The translations under genes were made by a program, and so were the position numbers. From the NCBI GenBank assembly GCA_951799405.1, contig OX637344.1, positions 17,298,001 to 17,362,000 of the forward strand: a stretch of DNA of 64,000 bases, read 5' to 3'. This DNA is from Agapetus fuscipes (Eukaryota > Arthropoda > Insecta > Trichoptera > Glossosomatidae). Under the pieces are notes generated by a model, which was not told the origin of the DNA, made no database searches, and saw only the letters and a list, made by a program, of their open reading frames with translations. This document shows, in pieces, positions 29,578-40,097 of the stretch (the first letter of the stretch is position 1; every line of letters starts with the position of its first letter).

Positions 29578-32100
29578 ACTAGCAGACTGACCGTACTGCG
29601 TACGGTTGTCTGCTAGGCCCTTCGGGCAGTGTAAGTCTGGCTTCGCAATAATTTTTCCTCAGACCTCCTTCATAGTAATTAAATGCTTTAAGAAGTAATT
29701 TGAGAAAAAAATTGCGGTAAAAGGGTTATTTAGTTCTTTCATGTTCTGAGTATCTTGTATGAAGCATGAGGTATGAGGCTGACCTCCCATACCTAAAAAA
29801 ATGTTCACTGAACGAATGTTTCTCTGTTCCTGAAAAGGTCGGCAAAATTGCAGGGCTTATGGTCAAGAGAGGCTGAAATTTTTATTTGTAATTAAACATG
29901 CAGCATTTGTAAGCGCAAAGTCACTCATGTCTGCTTGGGGGCATGCATTGAATATGAATTATAAAATGTATGTAGTATGCAACTTAGATTTATATTCTAA
30001 AATTAAAAACATCAAGTGCCACAATTAAATGTTAGCGTGAAATGACATTTGCCAGTTTGTGGGCGTGCATTCAATTTGAATCATCAAATAACTTTTTTTG
30101 CAACTTTAGATTATAAATTAAATTTAACATTGTTGAAGGATTTTTTAAACTCAAATCCTTGACGGATAGGTAAGTATGAGCTTGAATACCCATATCGCAA
30201 AAAATGGTTCACTTGACAAATGTTTCCCCTGTTTTTGAAAAGGTTGGCAAAAGTTGCAGGGCTTATGTTCATTAGAGGCCTTAATTTTAATTTGTAAGTT
30301 AACATGCAGCATTTATAAGCGCGAACCCACTCATGTCTCCAGGGGGGCATGCATTGAATATGAATTATAAAAGTTATTGTATCTGTGCAACTTAGATTAT
30401 ATATTCTAATATTTAAAAAAAATCAAGTGCCACAACTATATGTTAGCGTGAAATGACATTTGCCAGTTTGTGGGCGTGCATTCAATTTGAATCATCAAAT
30501 AACTTTTTTTGCAACTTTAGATTATAAATTAAATTTAACGTTGTTGAAGGATTTTTCAAACTCAAATCCTTGACTTATAGGTAAGTATGAGCCTGAATAC
30601 CCATATCGCAAAAAATGGTTCACTTGACAAATGTTTCCCCTGTTTTTGAAAAGGTTGGCAAAAGTTGCAGTGCTTATGTTCATTAGAGGCCTTTATTTTA
30701 ATTTGTAAGTTCACATGCAGCATTTATAAGTGCGAACCCACTCGTGTCTCGAATATGAATTATTAAAGTTATTGTATCTGTGCAACTTAAATTATATATT
30801 CTAATATTAAAAAAAATCAAGCGCCACAACTATATGTTAGCGTGAAATGACATTTGCCAGTTTGTGGGCGTGCATTCAATTTGAATCATCAAATAACTTT
30901 TTTTGCAACTTTAGATTATAAATTAAATTTAACGTTGTTGAAGGATTTTTCAAACTCAAATTCCTTGACTTATATATTAGTGTGAGCCTGTATATCCATA
31001 TCGCAAAAAATGGTTCACTTGACAAATGTTTCCCCTGTTTTTGAAAAGGTTGGCAAAAGTTGCAGGGCTTATGTTCATTATAGGCCTTAATTTTAATTTG
31101 TAAGTCCACATGCAGCATTTATAAGCGCGAACCCACTCATGTCTCCAGGGGGGCATGCATTGAATATGAATTATAAAAGTTATTGTATCTGTGCAACTTA
31201 GATTATATATTCTAATATTTAAAAAAGTCAAACGCCACAACTATATGTTAGCGTGAAATGACATTTGCCAGTTTGTGGGCGTGCATTCAATTTGAATCAT
31301 TAAATAACTTTTTTTGCAACTTTAGATTATAAATTAAATTTAACGTTGTTGAAGGATTTTTCAAACTCAAATCCTTGACTTAAGGGTTAGTATGAGGCTT
31401 ACCACCCATATCGCATAAATGGGTTCACTTAACAAATGTGTCCCCTGTTTCTGAAAAGGTCAGCAAAAGTTGCAGGGCTTATTATGGTCATGAGAGGCTG
31501 AAATTTTTATTTGTAAATACACATGCAGGATTTGTAAGCGCAAACTCACTCGTGTCTCCGAAGAGGAGTGCATTGAATATGAATTATAAATGTTAATGCG
31601 TCTATGCAACTTAGATTGTATATTGTAATAATACTTTAAAAAAATTAAATGCCGCAATAAGTACGGTTTCATATAAAAAGTTGACCTAATCGATCGTCAT
31701 TATTTCTAAAAAATACATGTTATAACTGGTTGAAGTATAATTTTGAAATAAATAAAGAATATAGGTAGGTACTCAACGGAATTCAACCGAAAAAGAATCG
31801 ACTTGGCAATGGCAACGATGGCAACTTTGAAGCCTATGTTGAAGTGCTGGCAATTTATTTGAAATTCGAATGTCAAAATGAGTTTTGTTTCTCGCATAGG
31901 TTTTACATAAAAAGGTGTTGTGATTGATCATGTTTATTTATTTAAAAAACAACAATTTAAAATCTACTAATGATGAGGAAGCACATCCCAAGTCCTGAAC
32001 AATATTTGTTGTGAATATGACGTGCATCTGTTCAGGAGTTCTTCAGTTTGAATGCCATTAACGCACAACTATTTTGTATGGGGAGGCCGTTACATTTTAT
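29578..32100 (-). mobile_element. Helitron-like non-autonomous element, copy 2, with internal tandem array
   Basis: The left edge reads ACTAG and a strong hairpin: CTAGCAGAC pairs with GTCTGCTAG and ACCGTA with TACGGT (29579-29616), followed by GCCCTTCGGGC. On the minus strand this is a 3' terminus ending in a palindrome and CTAG|T, as in Helitron/Helentron-type elements. The interior has five diverged 3U units with about 160-bp linkers (starts near 29771, 30152, 30564, 30958, 31371). The last 720 bp equals 2158-2880 of copy 1. No Rep/helicase ORF. Classification is inference. Confidence 0.55.
29771..31625 (+). repeat. Tandem array of diverged 3U units (period about 400 bp)
   Basis: Five units, each with GTTCACTTGACAAATGTTTCCCC or similar, GGCAAAAGTTGCAGGGCTT and a GTGCAACTTAGATTATATATT end. 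Each is joined by the same linker (GTTAGCGTGAAATGACATTTG, TTGTGGGCGTGCATTCAATTT). Confidence 0.85.
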
Positions 32101-32261
32101 ATTATAGGGGGATAGAAACAAAATCCAGTGACCTAAAATAACCAATGGCTGATTTCGGCCATACACTACTTAGAGATTTTTTAATTTCCATTTGTTGTAT
32201 TTCCTTTTGTATTCTTGGCTGCCACTTCTATCAAAGATCGGCGATCATCATGGCCACCAAA

Positions 32262-32467
32262 AGTGTAAAAAATGGTTCACTTTGCGAATGTCACCCCTGT
32301 TTCAGAGAAGGTCGACAAAAGTTGCAGGTGTATGTTCATTTGAGGTTTGGATTTTAATTTGTAAGTACTTATTCAGCGTTTGCAAAGCGCGAACTTGTCT
32401 GTTTGTGAGCATGCATTGAATATGAGCTTTAAATGTTAATACATCTTTGCAACTTAGATTATAGATT
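32262..32467 (+). repeat. 3U unit, head missing
   Basis: From AAAAGTGTAAAAAATGGTTC to GCAACTTAGATTATAGATTA, with good internal match. Confidence 0.8.
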
Positions 32468-32594
32468 ACGGGTGGTGATATGTGCTTTAAGACAGGATAA
32501 AAATAGTTGGGAAATGGAGCTACCTTTCACCACTTTTTCTGGGTCTTCCCACTGTCTTGCGCCCCTTTAGGTCAATCATCACAACCATATTTTC

Positions 32595-32770
32595 CAGGGG
32601 TAGAAGTCTCATCACCACGGTAATTCTTACCTACCGAATATCGGTAATATTTGTATGAAGACAAATCAGCTGTTCACTTGCGGCCATCTTGGATGGCCAG
32701 GTCTTCATACAAATATTACCGATATTCGGTAGGTAAGAATTACCGTGGGGATGAGACTTGAGAGCCGCCC
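32595..32770. mobile_element. Foldback MITE (CAGGG ends), near-palindromic
   Basis: 59-bp arms at 32604-32662 and 32701-32759 with a single mismatch (AAGTCTCATC... / ...GATGAGACTT), and an inner segment containing GCGGCCATCTTGGATGGCC. The outer end CAGGG..AGAAGTCTC is shared with partial copies at 34636-34676 and 50049-50147. CAGGG ends would fit hAT, but no 8-bp duplication was confirmed. Confidence 0.8.
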
Positions 32771-33050
32771 AGGCTCCGATGCACTTTGAGGATTACTGCT
32801 TTATATTTCCCGTATCCCCCCTATATCACCCACGTTTCACCACTATCGCTGCGCTGTATCGATCGATAATCGGAACATGATTGAAGTTTGCTGTCGCTTC
32901 GTGGAACTGTTGCTTGCGGTGTTGCGATGCACAGAGAGTAAGTACCTACGAGCAGGCAGATCTGACAGATAGTGGGAGCAGCGGTCGTTGCATTGGAAAT
33001 TCCATTATTTCCATCAAAACATACTGAAGTAAACCCACCTACGTACCTGC
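32771..33050. other. No confirmed gene; weak exon candidate
   Basis: 32877-32937 reads ATG...20 codons (MIEVCCRFVELLLAVLRCTE) and stops at a GTAAGT donor (32938). It could be a first coding exon but also chance. Confidence 0.2.
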
Positions 33051-33260
33051 CAAAATGTATTTCATTTCAATCAGATCAAATAGAGAGTTCATCCTCAGTC
33101 ATCGTGCGGAGAGGGTGTCTCCTGAAGACGTTAGCTACGTCGCTAACGAAACGTCGAGAATAATGTAAATTCTCTCATAACGGTTCGTCTAATATCCGAT
33201 TAGTAAATTTTAACTGTTTAGTTATTATTATTGTAAACAGATAAAATAAAACTTTTTTTA
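33050..33260 (+). repeat. Foldback-family repeat with CTGAAGAC hairpin
   Basis: Contains CTCCTGAAGACGTTAGC, loop TACGTC, GCTAACGAAACGTCGAG, then AATAATGTAAATTCTC. Colinear with 36860-36990, where the stem bases differ but still pair. Confidence 0.7.
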
Positions 33261-33269
33261 GATTGAATA

Positions 33270-33365
33270 AGAGTTTAAGGCTTACACGGCCGGCTGATGA
33301 TGCTGGAGTGATGTTTTCCGGGATCTGTTGCCGAGGTCTGTGGGAGCTGGAGCTTCTGGACATTT
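33270..33365 (+). repeat. Dispersed repeat shared with 47533-47672
   Basis: Shared words: GGCTTACACGGCC, GATGATGCTGGAGTGATG, TTTTCCGGGATCT, GGTCTGTGGGAGCTGGAGC. At 47.6 kb the sequence is a partial palindrome. Class unknown. Confidence 0.65.
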
Positions 33366-33382
33366 CGTCAATTTCATTGCAT

Positions 33383-33812
33383 ACTTTAAAAAATGGTTCA
33401 CTTTGCCAATGTCACCTATGTTTTAGGGATGGTCGGCAAGAGTTGTAGATTCATTTATATTGTAGGTTCACATGCGGCATGTTTAAGTGCGAACTTAAAC
33501 GTGTCTGCTTGTGAAAATGCATATAGTTTGAATCCTGTTGCACCAACCTCCAATCAATATTTGATTGAAACATCAAATTTGATTGCTTAGTTCTGGTAAG
33601 GACGTCGGTTAAATATTTCTCGAAAGTTGGTAAAAATGTGATGGAATTTGAACAGGAAATATGGTTCACATCAGCTGACTTACGTATATGCAATCAATTG
33701 TTTGATTTGAAAGGGAGAAATCACACTTAATTTTGATTTTCGTCTGATTGGAGTTTGGTGCAACAGGCCCTTTAATTAATGTTACATAATATGTATCTTT
33801 GCAGTATGCAAA
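33383..33812 (+). repeat. 3U unit split by a MITE
   Basis: Left half 33383-33534 (AAAAAATGGTTCACTTTGCC to CATATAGTTTGAAT), right half from 33768 (TTTAATTAATGTTACATAA to TATCTTTGCAG). The MITE lies between. Confidence 0.75.
33535..33767. mobile_element. MITE with CTGTTGCACCAA terminal inverted repeats
   Basis: TIRs of about 22 bp (CTGTTGCACCAA.CTCCAATCA) at both ends, inserted in a 3U unit. Internal sequence has ATCAATATTTGATTG. No clear target duplication and no ORF. Confidence 0.8.
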
Positions 33813-34181
33813 CTAAAACAGCGCCTCTAGTTTTTTATTTCATGGTCGATTTAAGCGTACTTGTGTTTCTGACAGGTGCGCAGGGCATTTCCGCAATCAG
33901 TTTGAGTGCTATGCTGTATGTACATTGGGAGCCTGCACAACATTAGCTGGTCCCTTAGTTACAGAGCTCGCTAATTTGTTTGTCGGTTCCATCTAGATAC
34001 GTAAACACGACCTACATGTGGGCTATGTGTATCTATGGTTGCATCACAATACAGGAACCAGCCAGAGTTCAATAACATCATATCTTTCCATGGATTTATG
34101 TGTAACATGAGCTCGGCATCACTTGACTGAATCCAGGATTCTCTTCCACTCTCCCCTATCCCTCACCTCTGCTCTGCAGTA
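33813..34181. other. No gene seen
   Basis: Less AT-rich than its surroundings but no coding exon or repeat recognised. Confidence 0.4.
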
Positions 34182-34417
34182 CCCTTAGTACGAGTTGCAA
34201 AACTTGAGTTAAGTAAAGTTAATGGAAAGTATTAAAGAGTGATTTTCCCCAAAATCTGCCGTTTTTGTTTCTTACACTTTATGGTCTTAGCAAAACAGTT
34301 ATAGGGATGAAGAAAATCTAGTTCAAATAAACAAAAACGGCAGATTTTGGGGAAAACCACTCTTTCATACTTTCCGTAAACTTTACTTTACTCAATTTTT
34401 ACTACTCGTCCTCAGGG
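34182..34417. mobile_element. TA-flanked MITE, second copy
   Basis: Same family as 13307-13543: ends CCCTTAGTACGAGTTGCAAA, TA at 34180-34181 and 34418-34419, same internal TTTCTTACACTTTATGGTC. The right end is more diverged. Confidence 0.85.
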
Positions 34418-34797
34418 TACAGATACGTATGTCTGCCTTGGCTGCATTTGCGTTGACACCGTCCATGTTGCCTGAACAAAGTTTGAGAGAAGAGAGCCCA
34501 AGACACAAGTAAGCAGGAAGCAGCTGTCAAAAAGCTGACATAAACTAAGCAGCAAAAACCACCATAAACAATAGTGCAAATAGATCTTGTTAGGTATATT
34601 AACATTAAATTTTATTGAATGTTAATTCTTAACAGTAGGTAAGAATTACCGTGGTGATGAGACTTCCAGCCCTGGTACTAAGGTCAGCTCGCAGGTGCCT
34701 TGGCTGCATTTGCGTTGACACCGTCCATCCATCGCATTTTTGGCTTTCCTACCCCAACAGTCTTCACAGGCATTGGTAGGTCTCACCGTATATATTT
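34418..34797. other. No gene; MITE fragment
   Basis: 34636-34676 is one arm of the CAGGG foldback MITE (GGTAAGAATTACCGTGGTG, GATGAGACTTCCAGCCCTGG). CCTTGGCTGCATTTGCGTTG occurs twice (about 34436 and 34700), a direct repeat. No coding feature. Confidence 0.5.
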
Positions 34798-35090
34798 GAC
34801 CGGTCCGTAGTCCAGTGGCAACACTTTGGACTCGTAAATCAAAGGTTGGGGGTTCGAATCCCGGCGGATCACAAAAAAAAAACATTTATACTGTCAAGTA
34901 TGCTCTTCGCTGGTTTAAAGAAATCATCCTTTTGATTACCAAAGACCGGTAATCAAAAGGTCCATCCAGCATTACAGCAACTGGTTCTTGCTGGCGCTTT
35001 GTAGTGTCGATTAAGCTCGTTAACACCTCTGCGGCACTGCAACAAGTGTCATAGACCTCTAGATTCTCTGAAATCTTTGGCAGTTGAAGC
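34798..35090 (+). mobile_element. SINE2, tail type A
   Basis: Head GACCGGTCCGTAGTCCAGTGG, box B GGTTCGAATCCC, body with TGCTCTTCGCTGG, tail CACCTCTGCGGCACTGC, GTGTCATAGACCTCTAGA. Confidence 0.88.
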
Positions 35091-35696
35091 CTATTTACGG
35101 CGTCATCCAGTGCAGAAAGAAGAGTGCGTCGTCTGCCGTCTATTTGGTCGACTCTGCACAATTCACACAAGTAGGATGGGACAACTCCCTGAGGGCGTTA
35201 ACAATTATATGAACGACAAAAATAGGACGAAATAGGTATGAAGATAAATATGCTAAGACATGTCTGGCAAAGATATAAAATAAAATGAAATGGCGAGGCA
35301 GACCTGATCATTCGCCCCGTTGGGCTTTGTCTCGCCCACGTCATAGACAAAGAAAGAAAAGAATTAAAAGGCGTGCAATTCCAAAGAAATATCATTGTTG
35401 TTTTCTTGTGAAGAAATGTTAAAAATACACCAAGGCGTGCTGTGTGTTAGAGAACATCTGTGGGGCGTTAAATAAATCCGATATTTTCATATTATTTTTA
35501 TTTTATTATTGAAAAACAAATGTCTGTGCATATTATAGTAAACATCTAAATCACATATTTTTGTAAGCAGAATTTGTACTAAAAATAAAACCTTGTAGCG
35601 TAGTAAAGTCTCTTTTGTTCCAATTCTCAATGATACGAGAATCATCCTTAATCTTACTATAAATAAGGACCAAAGCTCTCTGTGGAGAGAGAAGCA
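35091..35696. other. No gene seen
   Basis: No recognised coding sequence or repeat. Moderately AT-rich. Confidence 0.4.
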
Positions 35697-35993
35697 AACA
35701 GAATTTATTTTACACGGTTTGGTTCTCAATGTACAACAATTGATAATCTCTGCTTCTTGCTCTTCACGGCAAAAGCTTGGAGCGAGTAATCCCTCTCCAC
35801 ACCATTGCAGTCCCTATATATAGGTACAAAAGAGAACTTTCTCGCATATTGCAAATCATTCTTCGATTTCTCGCCAACACCAGAACGCCGTTCTATGCAC
35901 TACCACCATCATGGACTACTCCCAGATTGTTCTACCCACACTATCGTACATGTATGGGTGCGCGTAGGTACTTTGATTTCATAGTTCGTAACA
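35697..35993 (+). mobile_element. Solo LTR, family 2, 5'-truncated
   Basis: From ACAGAATTTATTTTACACGG through TTGGAGCGAGTAATCCC and GCAGTCCCTATATATAGG to the LTR end TTCGTAACA, followed by ATAT. Similar to 23518-23830. Confidence 0.75.
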
Positions 35994-36001
35994 ATATATT
36001 T

Positions 36002-36055
36002 GTGGGTGTGTGTCCAGGGAGAGTTAGGGTGTGTAGGGGTGAGTGGGGGTGTGTA
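36002..36055 (+). other. G-rich run, possible G-quadruplex
   Basis: Five runs of three or more G separated by short GT-rich spacers (GGGTGTGTG, CAGGGAGAG, TAGGGTGTG, TAGGGGTGAG, TGGGGGTGTG). Confidence 0.6.
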
Positions 36056-36427
36056 ATGTGTGCTTAAGAGTGAAATATAATTGGGTGTATATTAGTTAAG
36101 ATTCTTCCTTAAAATAGAAAATATCCCTTCGTCGCTTTCATCCTCATTCAATATTAATTAACAACAAGTCGTATTCAATTATCCACCATTTGCATAGCTG
36201 ATTACATGACTAATTTATAATAACATCCTGTATGTGGATTGATTGAGGATATATTTATGTATGTATATACTTACGTGATGTGTTTTTAGCTTCGTATTAA
36301 AAATTATAGACAAACAACTCGCAGTAATGATCAATACAACACAACCTGAATATCAGAAGAATAAACGGTGAGAAAAAAAAGTGATCACACTAGGATGATA
36401 TCCGTTTTGTCACAACAAGGGCAATTT

Positions 36428-36500
36428 GGTTGTCGGTGTTATGGCTGAGATATCAAGTCGCTATTATTGACTAGCGTATTTGGAACAGAATAAAGCGGTT
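36428..36500 (+). mobile_element. SINE3 head fragment
   Basis: GTTGTCGGTGTTATGGCTGAG followed by CTAGCGTATTTGGAACAG, a truncated copy of the SINE3 head at 6276. Confidence 0.65.
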
Positions 36501-36509
36501 AGTTTTAGG

Positions 36510-37080
36510 CTAGAATTACGGTTGTTTGACATATTTACAATAATCATAAGTACACAGTTATTACACGAACCGTTATAAGAGAACTTACATTATTCTCGAA
36601 GTTCTGTGTTAGCGACGTAGCTAACATCTTCAGGAGACACCCTCTCTGCACGACGACTAAGAGAACTTACATTATTCTCGAAGTTCTGTGTTAGCGACGT
36701 AGCTAACATCTTCAGGAGACACCCTCTCTGCACGACGACTGAGGATAAACTGATTTTATCTTAGGTTTAAGTTAGAATTACGGTCGTTTGACATTTTGAC
36801 AATTATATTAATTTTTTTTTAAAACTGAAGGTAGTCAGTGATTTGTGACAAAGTGTTTTTCAAATTCAGTTCATCCTTAGTCGCCGTACAGAGAGGATGT
36901 TCTCCTGAAGACGTCGGCTACGTCGCTGACGAAACGTAGAGAATAATGTAAGTTCTCACCGAACGGTTCGTTAAATATCCGATTTAAATTAAGTTTTAAA
37001 ATTGTTCAGTTTTAAAAAAAAATTAATATAATTGTCAAAATGATTTTATCTTCTATAACAATTGTCACAAATCACGGTAT
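36510..37080. repeat. Foldback element with hairpin motif and 82-bp tandem duplication
   Basis: Inverted arms 36792-36828 and 37005-37042 differ by one indel in a T/A run. Between them is CTCCTGAAGACGTCGGC, loop, GCTGACGAAACG. To the left, 36576-36657 is repeated exactly at 36658-36739 and carries the same hairpin in the opposite direction. Confidence 0.8.
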
Positions 37081-37516
37081 ACCTTCGAGCGAAAGTAGTA
37101 ATTATGATTAGGTTTGTCATGAATATTTACACTTTTATTCTGTTTCCAGTCCACATCACTAGATGGCGCTATGTTATCCGTACATACGGAGCTGATAAAA
37201 TCATTGTCTTTGACACGAATATTAGGTCTTGGTTTCAAAAGTGAGGTGAGTGTTGGTTTCCAGGCCCTTACTGTCACAATAGGCTATAGGGTAATTGCAG
37301 TGGTGGGGAAAATGGTTTAGAATAATATGGTTGTGTAGGTAGAGTACATTTCAAGGATCACAACCATATATTTTTAAGTAGTAAAAATAAAGATATCATT
37401 GATAATTTTCAAAAGTAAAATGCTGAGAATTTGAATCCCGCCAAAACGCAGCGAGGCCGGCTAGCCACGCTGTGACGTCAAAATGACGTAGATGGATCCG
37501 TCGGTCTTCGAAAGCC
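37081..37516. other. No gene seen
   Basis: No coding sequence or repeat recognised. Confidence 0.4.
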
Positions 37517-37519
37517 TAA

Positions 37520-37695
37520 GAGCCCGTTCCCACTGGTCGGGTGTCGGGTTCGTATATTAATCTGAGGTTCCAGTGGCAGAATATTATGTATGGAGCTATT
37601 CACACTTGTCGGAAACCGATTTCGTCCGAAATGCTATGCCACTGGAACCTCCGATTAATATACAGATCCTACACCCGACAAGTGGGAACGGGCTC
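37520..37695. mobile_element. PIF/Harbinger-like MITE
   Basis: 176 bp, ends GAGCCCGTTCCCACT and complement, imperfect inverted similarity for about 60 bp per arm, flanked by TAA (37517-37519, 37696-37698). A 3-bp TWA duplication is the hallmark of PIF/Harbinger elements. No transposase. Confidence 0.8.
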
Positions 37696-37698
37696 TAA

Positions 37699-38535
37699 CG
37701 CGTAATAATAATAATAATAACAGGCTGATTTATTTTAAATTACACATGATAAGAGAGCGCCGTTTTTGTGTGTGTCACACCTCAAGGGCCCTCTCCGATC
37801 ATGGATAAGACTTTCTAAACAAGTGTGCCTTGAGTGCTCCTCGAAATACACCCACAGATTTGGAGTTCTTCACTCCGGGTGGCAGTCTGTTCCACTCCAC
37901 CGGCCCCGCAACACGGAAAGCGCGGTCTCCGAAGTTTGTACGAATCTGACGGCGCGGCTGAACCAAAATGACTACTCCATCACCCGCAGATCTGAGTGTC
38001 TGCCTCCTAACACCCATTTCAACAGGTGAAATCATATCAGCCAGATAAGGTGGGGCCAAGCCAATGATGGCTTTATATACCATTAAACAAACACGGAAGA
38101 CCACCCTCTCCGGGAAACGAAGCCAATGAAGTTTTTTTAACAGCGGGGTGATGTGAGCGAATTTGGGAATCCCGAATATGAGTCTTGCTGCCGAATTCAA
38201 CACAGATTGAAAGCGATTAAACTGTTTCTTCGGCTGACCACTATAAAGCGTCGAGCAATAGTCAATCCGAGACATCACAAACGCACTCACCAGGGTCTTA
38301 ACCGCATCTGACGGCAGACATTTTCTTATTCCCTTTATTTGGCGAAGCGAAAAAAAAGAAGAAGCTATTGTGGCATCTATTTGCCTATCCAGTGTCAGGT
38401 TACGATCCAGTAAGACTCCTAGAAGTCTTACCGAATCAGAAGGCTGGATTAGCTTACCTCCTATGGAGAGTGGTACTCTATTCACCAGAAGGTGGTCACG
38501 CCTCGATGTGGCTGCCCAGAGTATCTCGCGTACAC
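37699..38535 (-). mobile_element. L2-like LINE, 5'-truncated
   Basis: 3' end: CCCTTGAGGTGTGACACACAC, AAAAACGGCGCTCTC, then AATAAATCAGCCTG and a (TTA)n tail at 37705-37720. The tail region matches SINE2 type B. The RT C-terminal ORF lies upstream (37799-38485 and beyond). Confidence 0.85.
37799..38527 (-). CDS. L2-like LINE ORF C-terminus
   Basis: At least 228 codons of open frame, extending upstream of the first ATG with REILWAATSRRDHLLV. Key segments: SVRLLGVLLDRNLTLDRQI, SRIDYCSTLYSGQPKKQFNRFQSV, LKKLHWLRFPERVVFRVCL and VAGPVEWNRLPPGV. The RT catalytic core is missing. The C-terminal domain follows the CR1/L2 type. Confidence 0.8.
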   Translation of the reverse strand, partial: EILWAATSRRDHLLVNRVPLSIGGKLIQPSDSVRLLGVLLDRNLTLDRQIDATIASSFFSLRQIKGIRKCLPSDAVKTLVSAFVMSRIDYCSTLYSGQPKKQFNRFQSVLNSAARLIFGIPKFAHITPLLKKLHWLRFPERVVFRVCLMVYKAIIGLAPPYLADMISPVEMGVRRQTLRSAGDGVVILVQPRRQIRTNFGDRAFRVAGPVEWNRLPPGVKNSKSVGVFRGALKAHLFRKSYP

Positions 38536-38794
38536 TCCATAGATCCGAAGATCCATCGACGTCACATCCGCCTAAATAAAAAAAATGACCTGTTTTACCG
38601 GAAATAAAAAATGCGCGAATTTGAAAGAGCTATTATTTAAAAATTAAGCCAGATATTTTTTTTTTTAAAACGCAGACGCATTTTTTAAAATTTAGTCTAT
38701 AATTTTATGAAATAAAAGAAAGTGAAATTACCCTATTCTATGTGGATTTAAACAGTATCGATGAGCGTGTTTGCTAAAATCTAAATCTAAATCT

Positions 38795-38975
38795 AAGCTG
38801 CAAAGATATGTATCATTTGAGATTCATATTAAATGCATTCCCACAAGCAGACATGCATAATTTCGCGCTTACACATGCCGCATGTGGACCTACAATATAA
38901 AAAACCCAATCTCAAATGAACATAAGCCCTGCAACTCTTGCCGACCTTCCCTGAAGCAGGGGTGACATTGGCAAA
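38795..38975 (-). repeat. 3U unit, head missing
   Basis: Minus strand; on plus from AAATCTAAGCTGCAAAG through CTGAAGCAGGGGTGACATTGG. Confidence 0.8.
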
Positions 38976-39129
38976 TTGTTTGCGAATGCCATAATATGAG
39001 TAATATGCTCACAGCGTTCACCCTGACCGTGATCTCTTTACCATCGCAGTCAATTACCTCAGAGGACAAGGCGCCAGGATCGGCAGATGTGATCTGTTGA
39101 CATTGACATAATTAGTACCTGTGGACTAG

Positions 39130-39510
39130 AAATTACTTTCCTTACTTTCTTCGGCTCACAAGCCTTGAAGGCTCAGGGCCTCCCGTACCACAATCCTCTA
39201 AGACTCTGCTGCTTCCCTCCATGGTCCCCTCACTCCCAAAACTTCGGCATCGGCTTCGACATTGTCTGCCCACCGCATCCTGGGACGTCCGAGTGGTCTA
39301 ACACCAGTGGAGGCACCATCCAAATTAGTTCTGATGATCCTGGAGTCCTCTGCACGTGCTACATGTCCGGCCTACCGGAGTCTTCTTGATTTCATTACCG
39401 ACACTATGTTTGGGGCTTGAAACACTGGCATCAGCTCCGCGTTGTTCCGGATACGCCACCTGTCATCTTCAAATACAGGTCCGAGGATACGACGAAGCAT
39501 TTTGTTCTCA
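39130..39510 (-). pseudogene. LINE C-terminal fragment (VEADAEVLG type)
   Basis: Minus strand: NKMLRRILGPVFEDDRWRIR, NAELMPVFQAPNIVSV, HVARAEDSRIIRTNLDGAS, GRPRMRWADNVEADAEVLG and EALSLQGL. Small frameshifts. Unbroken relative of 18433-19110. Confidence 0.75.
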
Positions 39511-39518
39511 ACGAATGT

Positions 39519-39672
39519 AAAAACGTTTCGAGAAAAGTGGCAACATTGCCGCGTGCGTACTATGTCCGAACCAGTCCGAACATAGACGCATGCCGTATAA
39601 ATCTTGTGATTGATAAAATTGACGAATTTTAAAGGAAAAATACATTATTTAAAGACACTGTGGCATGTGTTA
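39519..39672 (-). repeat. Dispersed repeat R9, inverted copy
   Basis: Reverse-complement match to 9796-9937. Confidence 0.7.
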
Positions 39673-39675
39673 TAA

Positions 39676-40097
39676 GTGGGTGTCGAAACGCAAAATGTAG
39701 ATAGCAAGAAAACTTAAAATGTTAACTGCAAGGTTTGACAGGACTGAGACAAATGTGGTCGATAGCGTGTATCAATGCAGTAAGTTAGTTTCCGCTCCTC
39801 TATATTATTACTCAATGTCTTTAGATTATGCATCACTGCCGACACGTGACTGCACAGACAGATGCACCGCATCGCTGTTTATATGCTGGCAAAGGTCGCG
39901 GGGAATCAAAACTGCTGTTCAAGTTTCACACCTCGTAGTGTGACTGCATGTGCCAGGCGCGTGCATATGGTACAGGCAAATACATTTCAGAGTAAATATT
40001 TTCTCCCATCCCTTGGCTTCAATCGAACTTACATTTTTAATTTTATATCTGAATCTTAAGCTTTAATATTTTTTTTTTCTTTATCGTGTATTGCAAG
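39676..40097. other. No gene seen
   Basis: No coding sequence or repeat recognised. Confidence 0.4.

Noticed and set aside
28286..36000. Complete LTR retrotransposon bounded by LTRs at 28 and 36 kb
   Set aside because: The LTRs belong to different families (1 and 2), and no gag, protease, RT or integrase lies between them.
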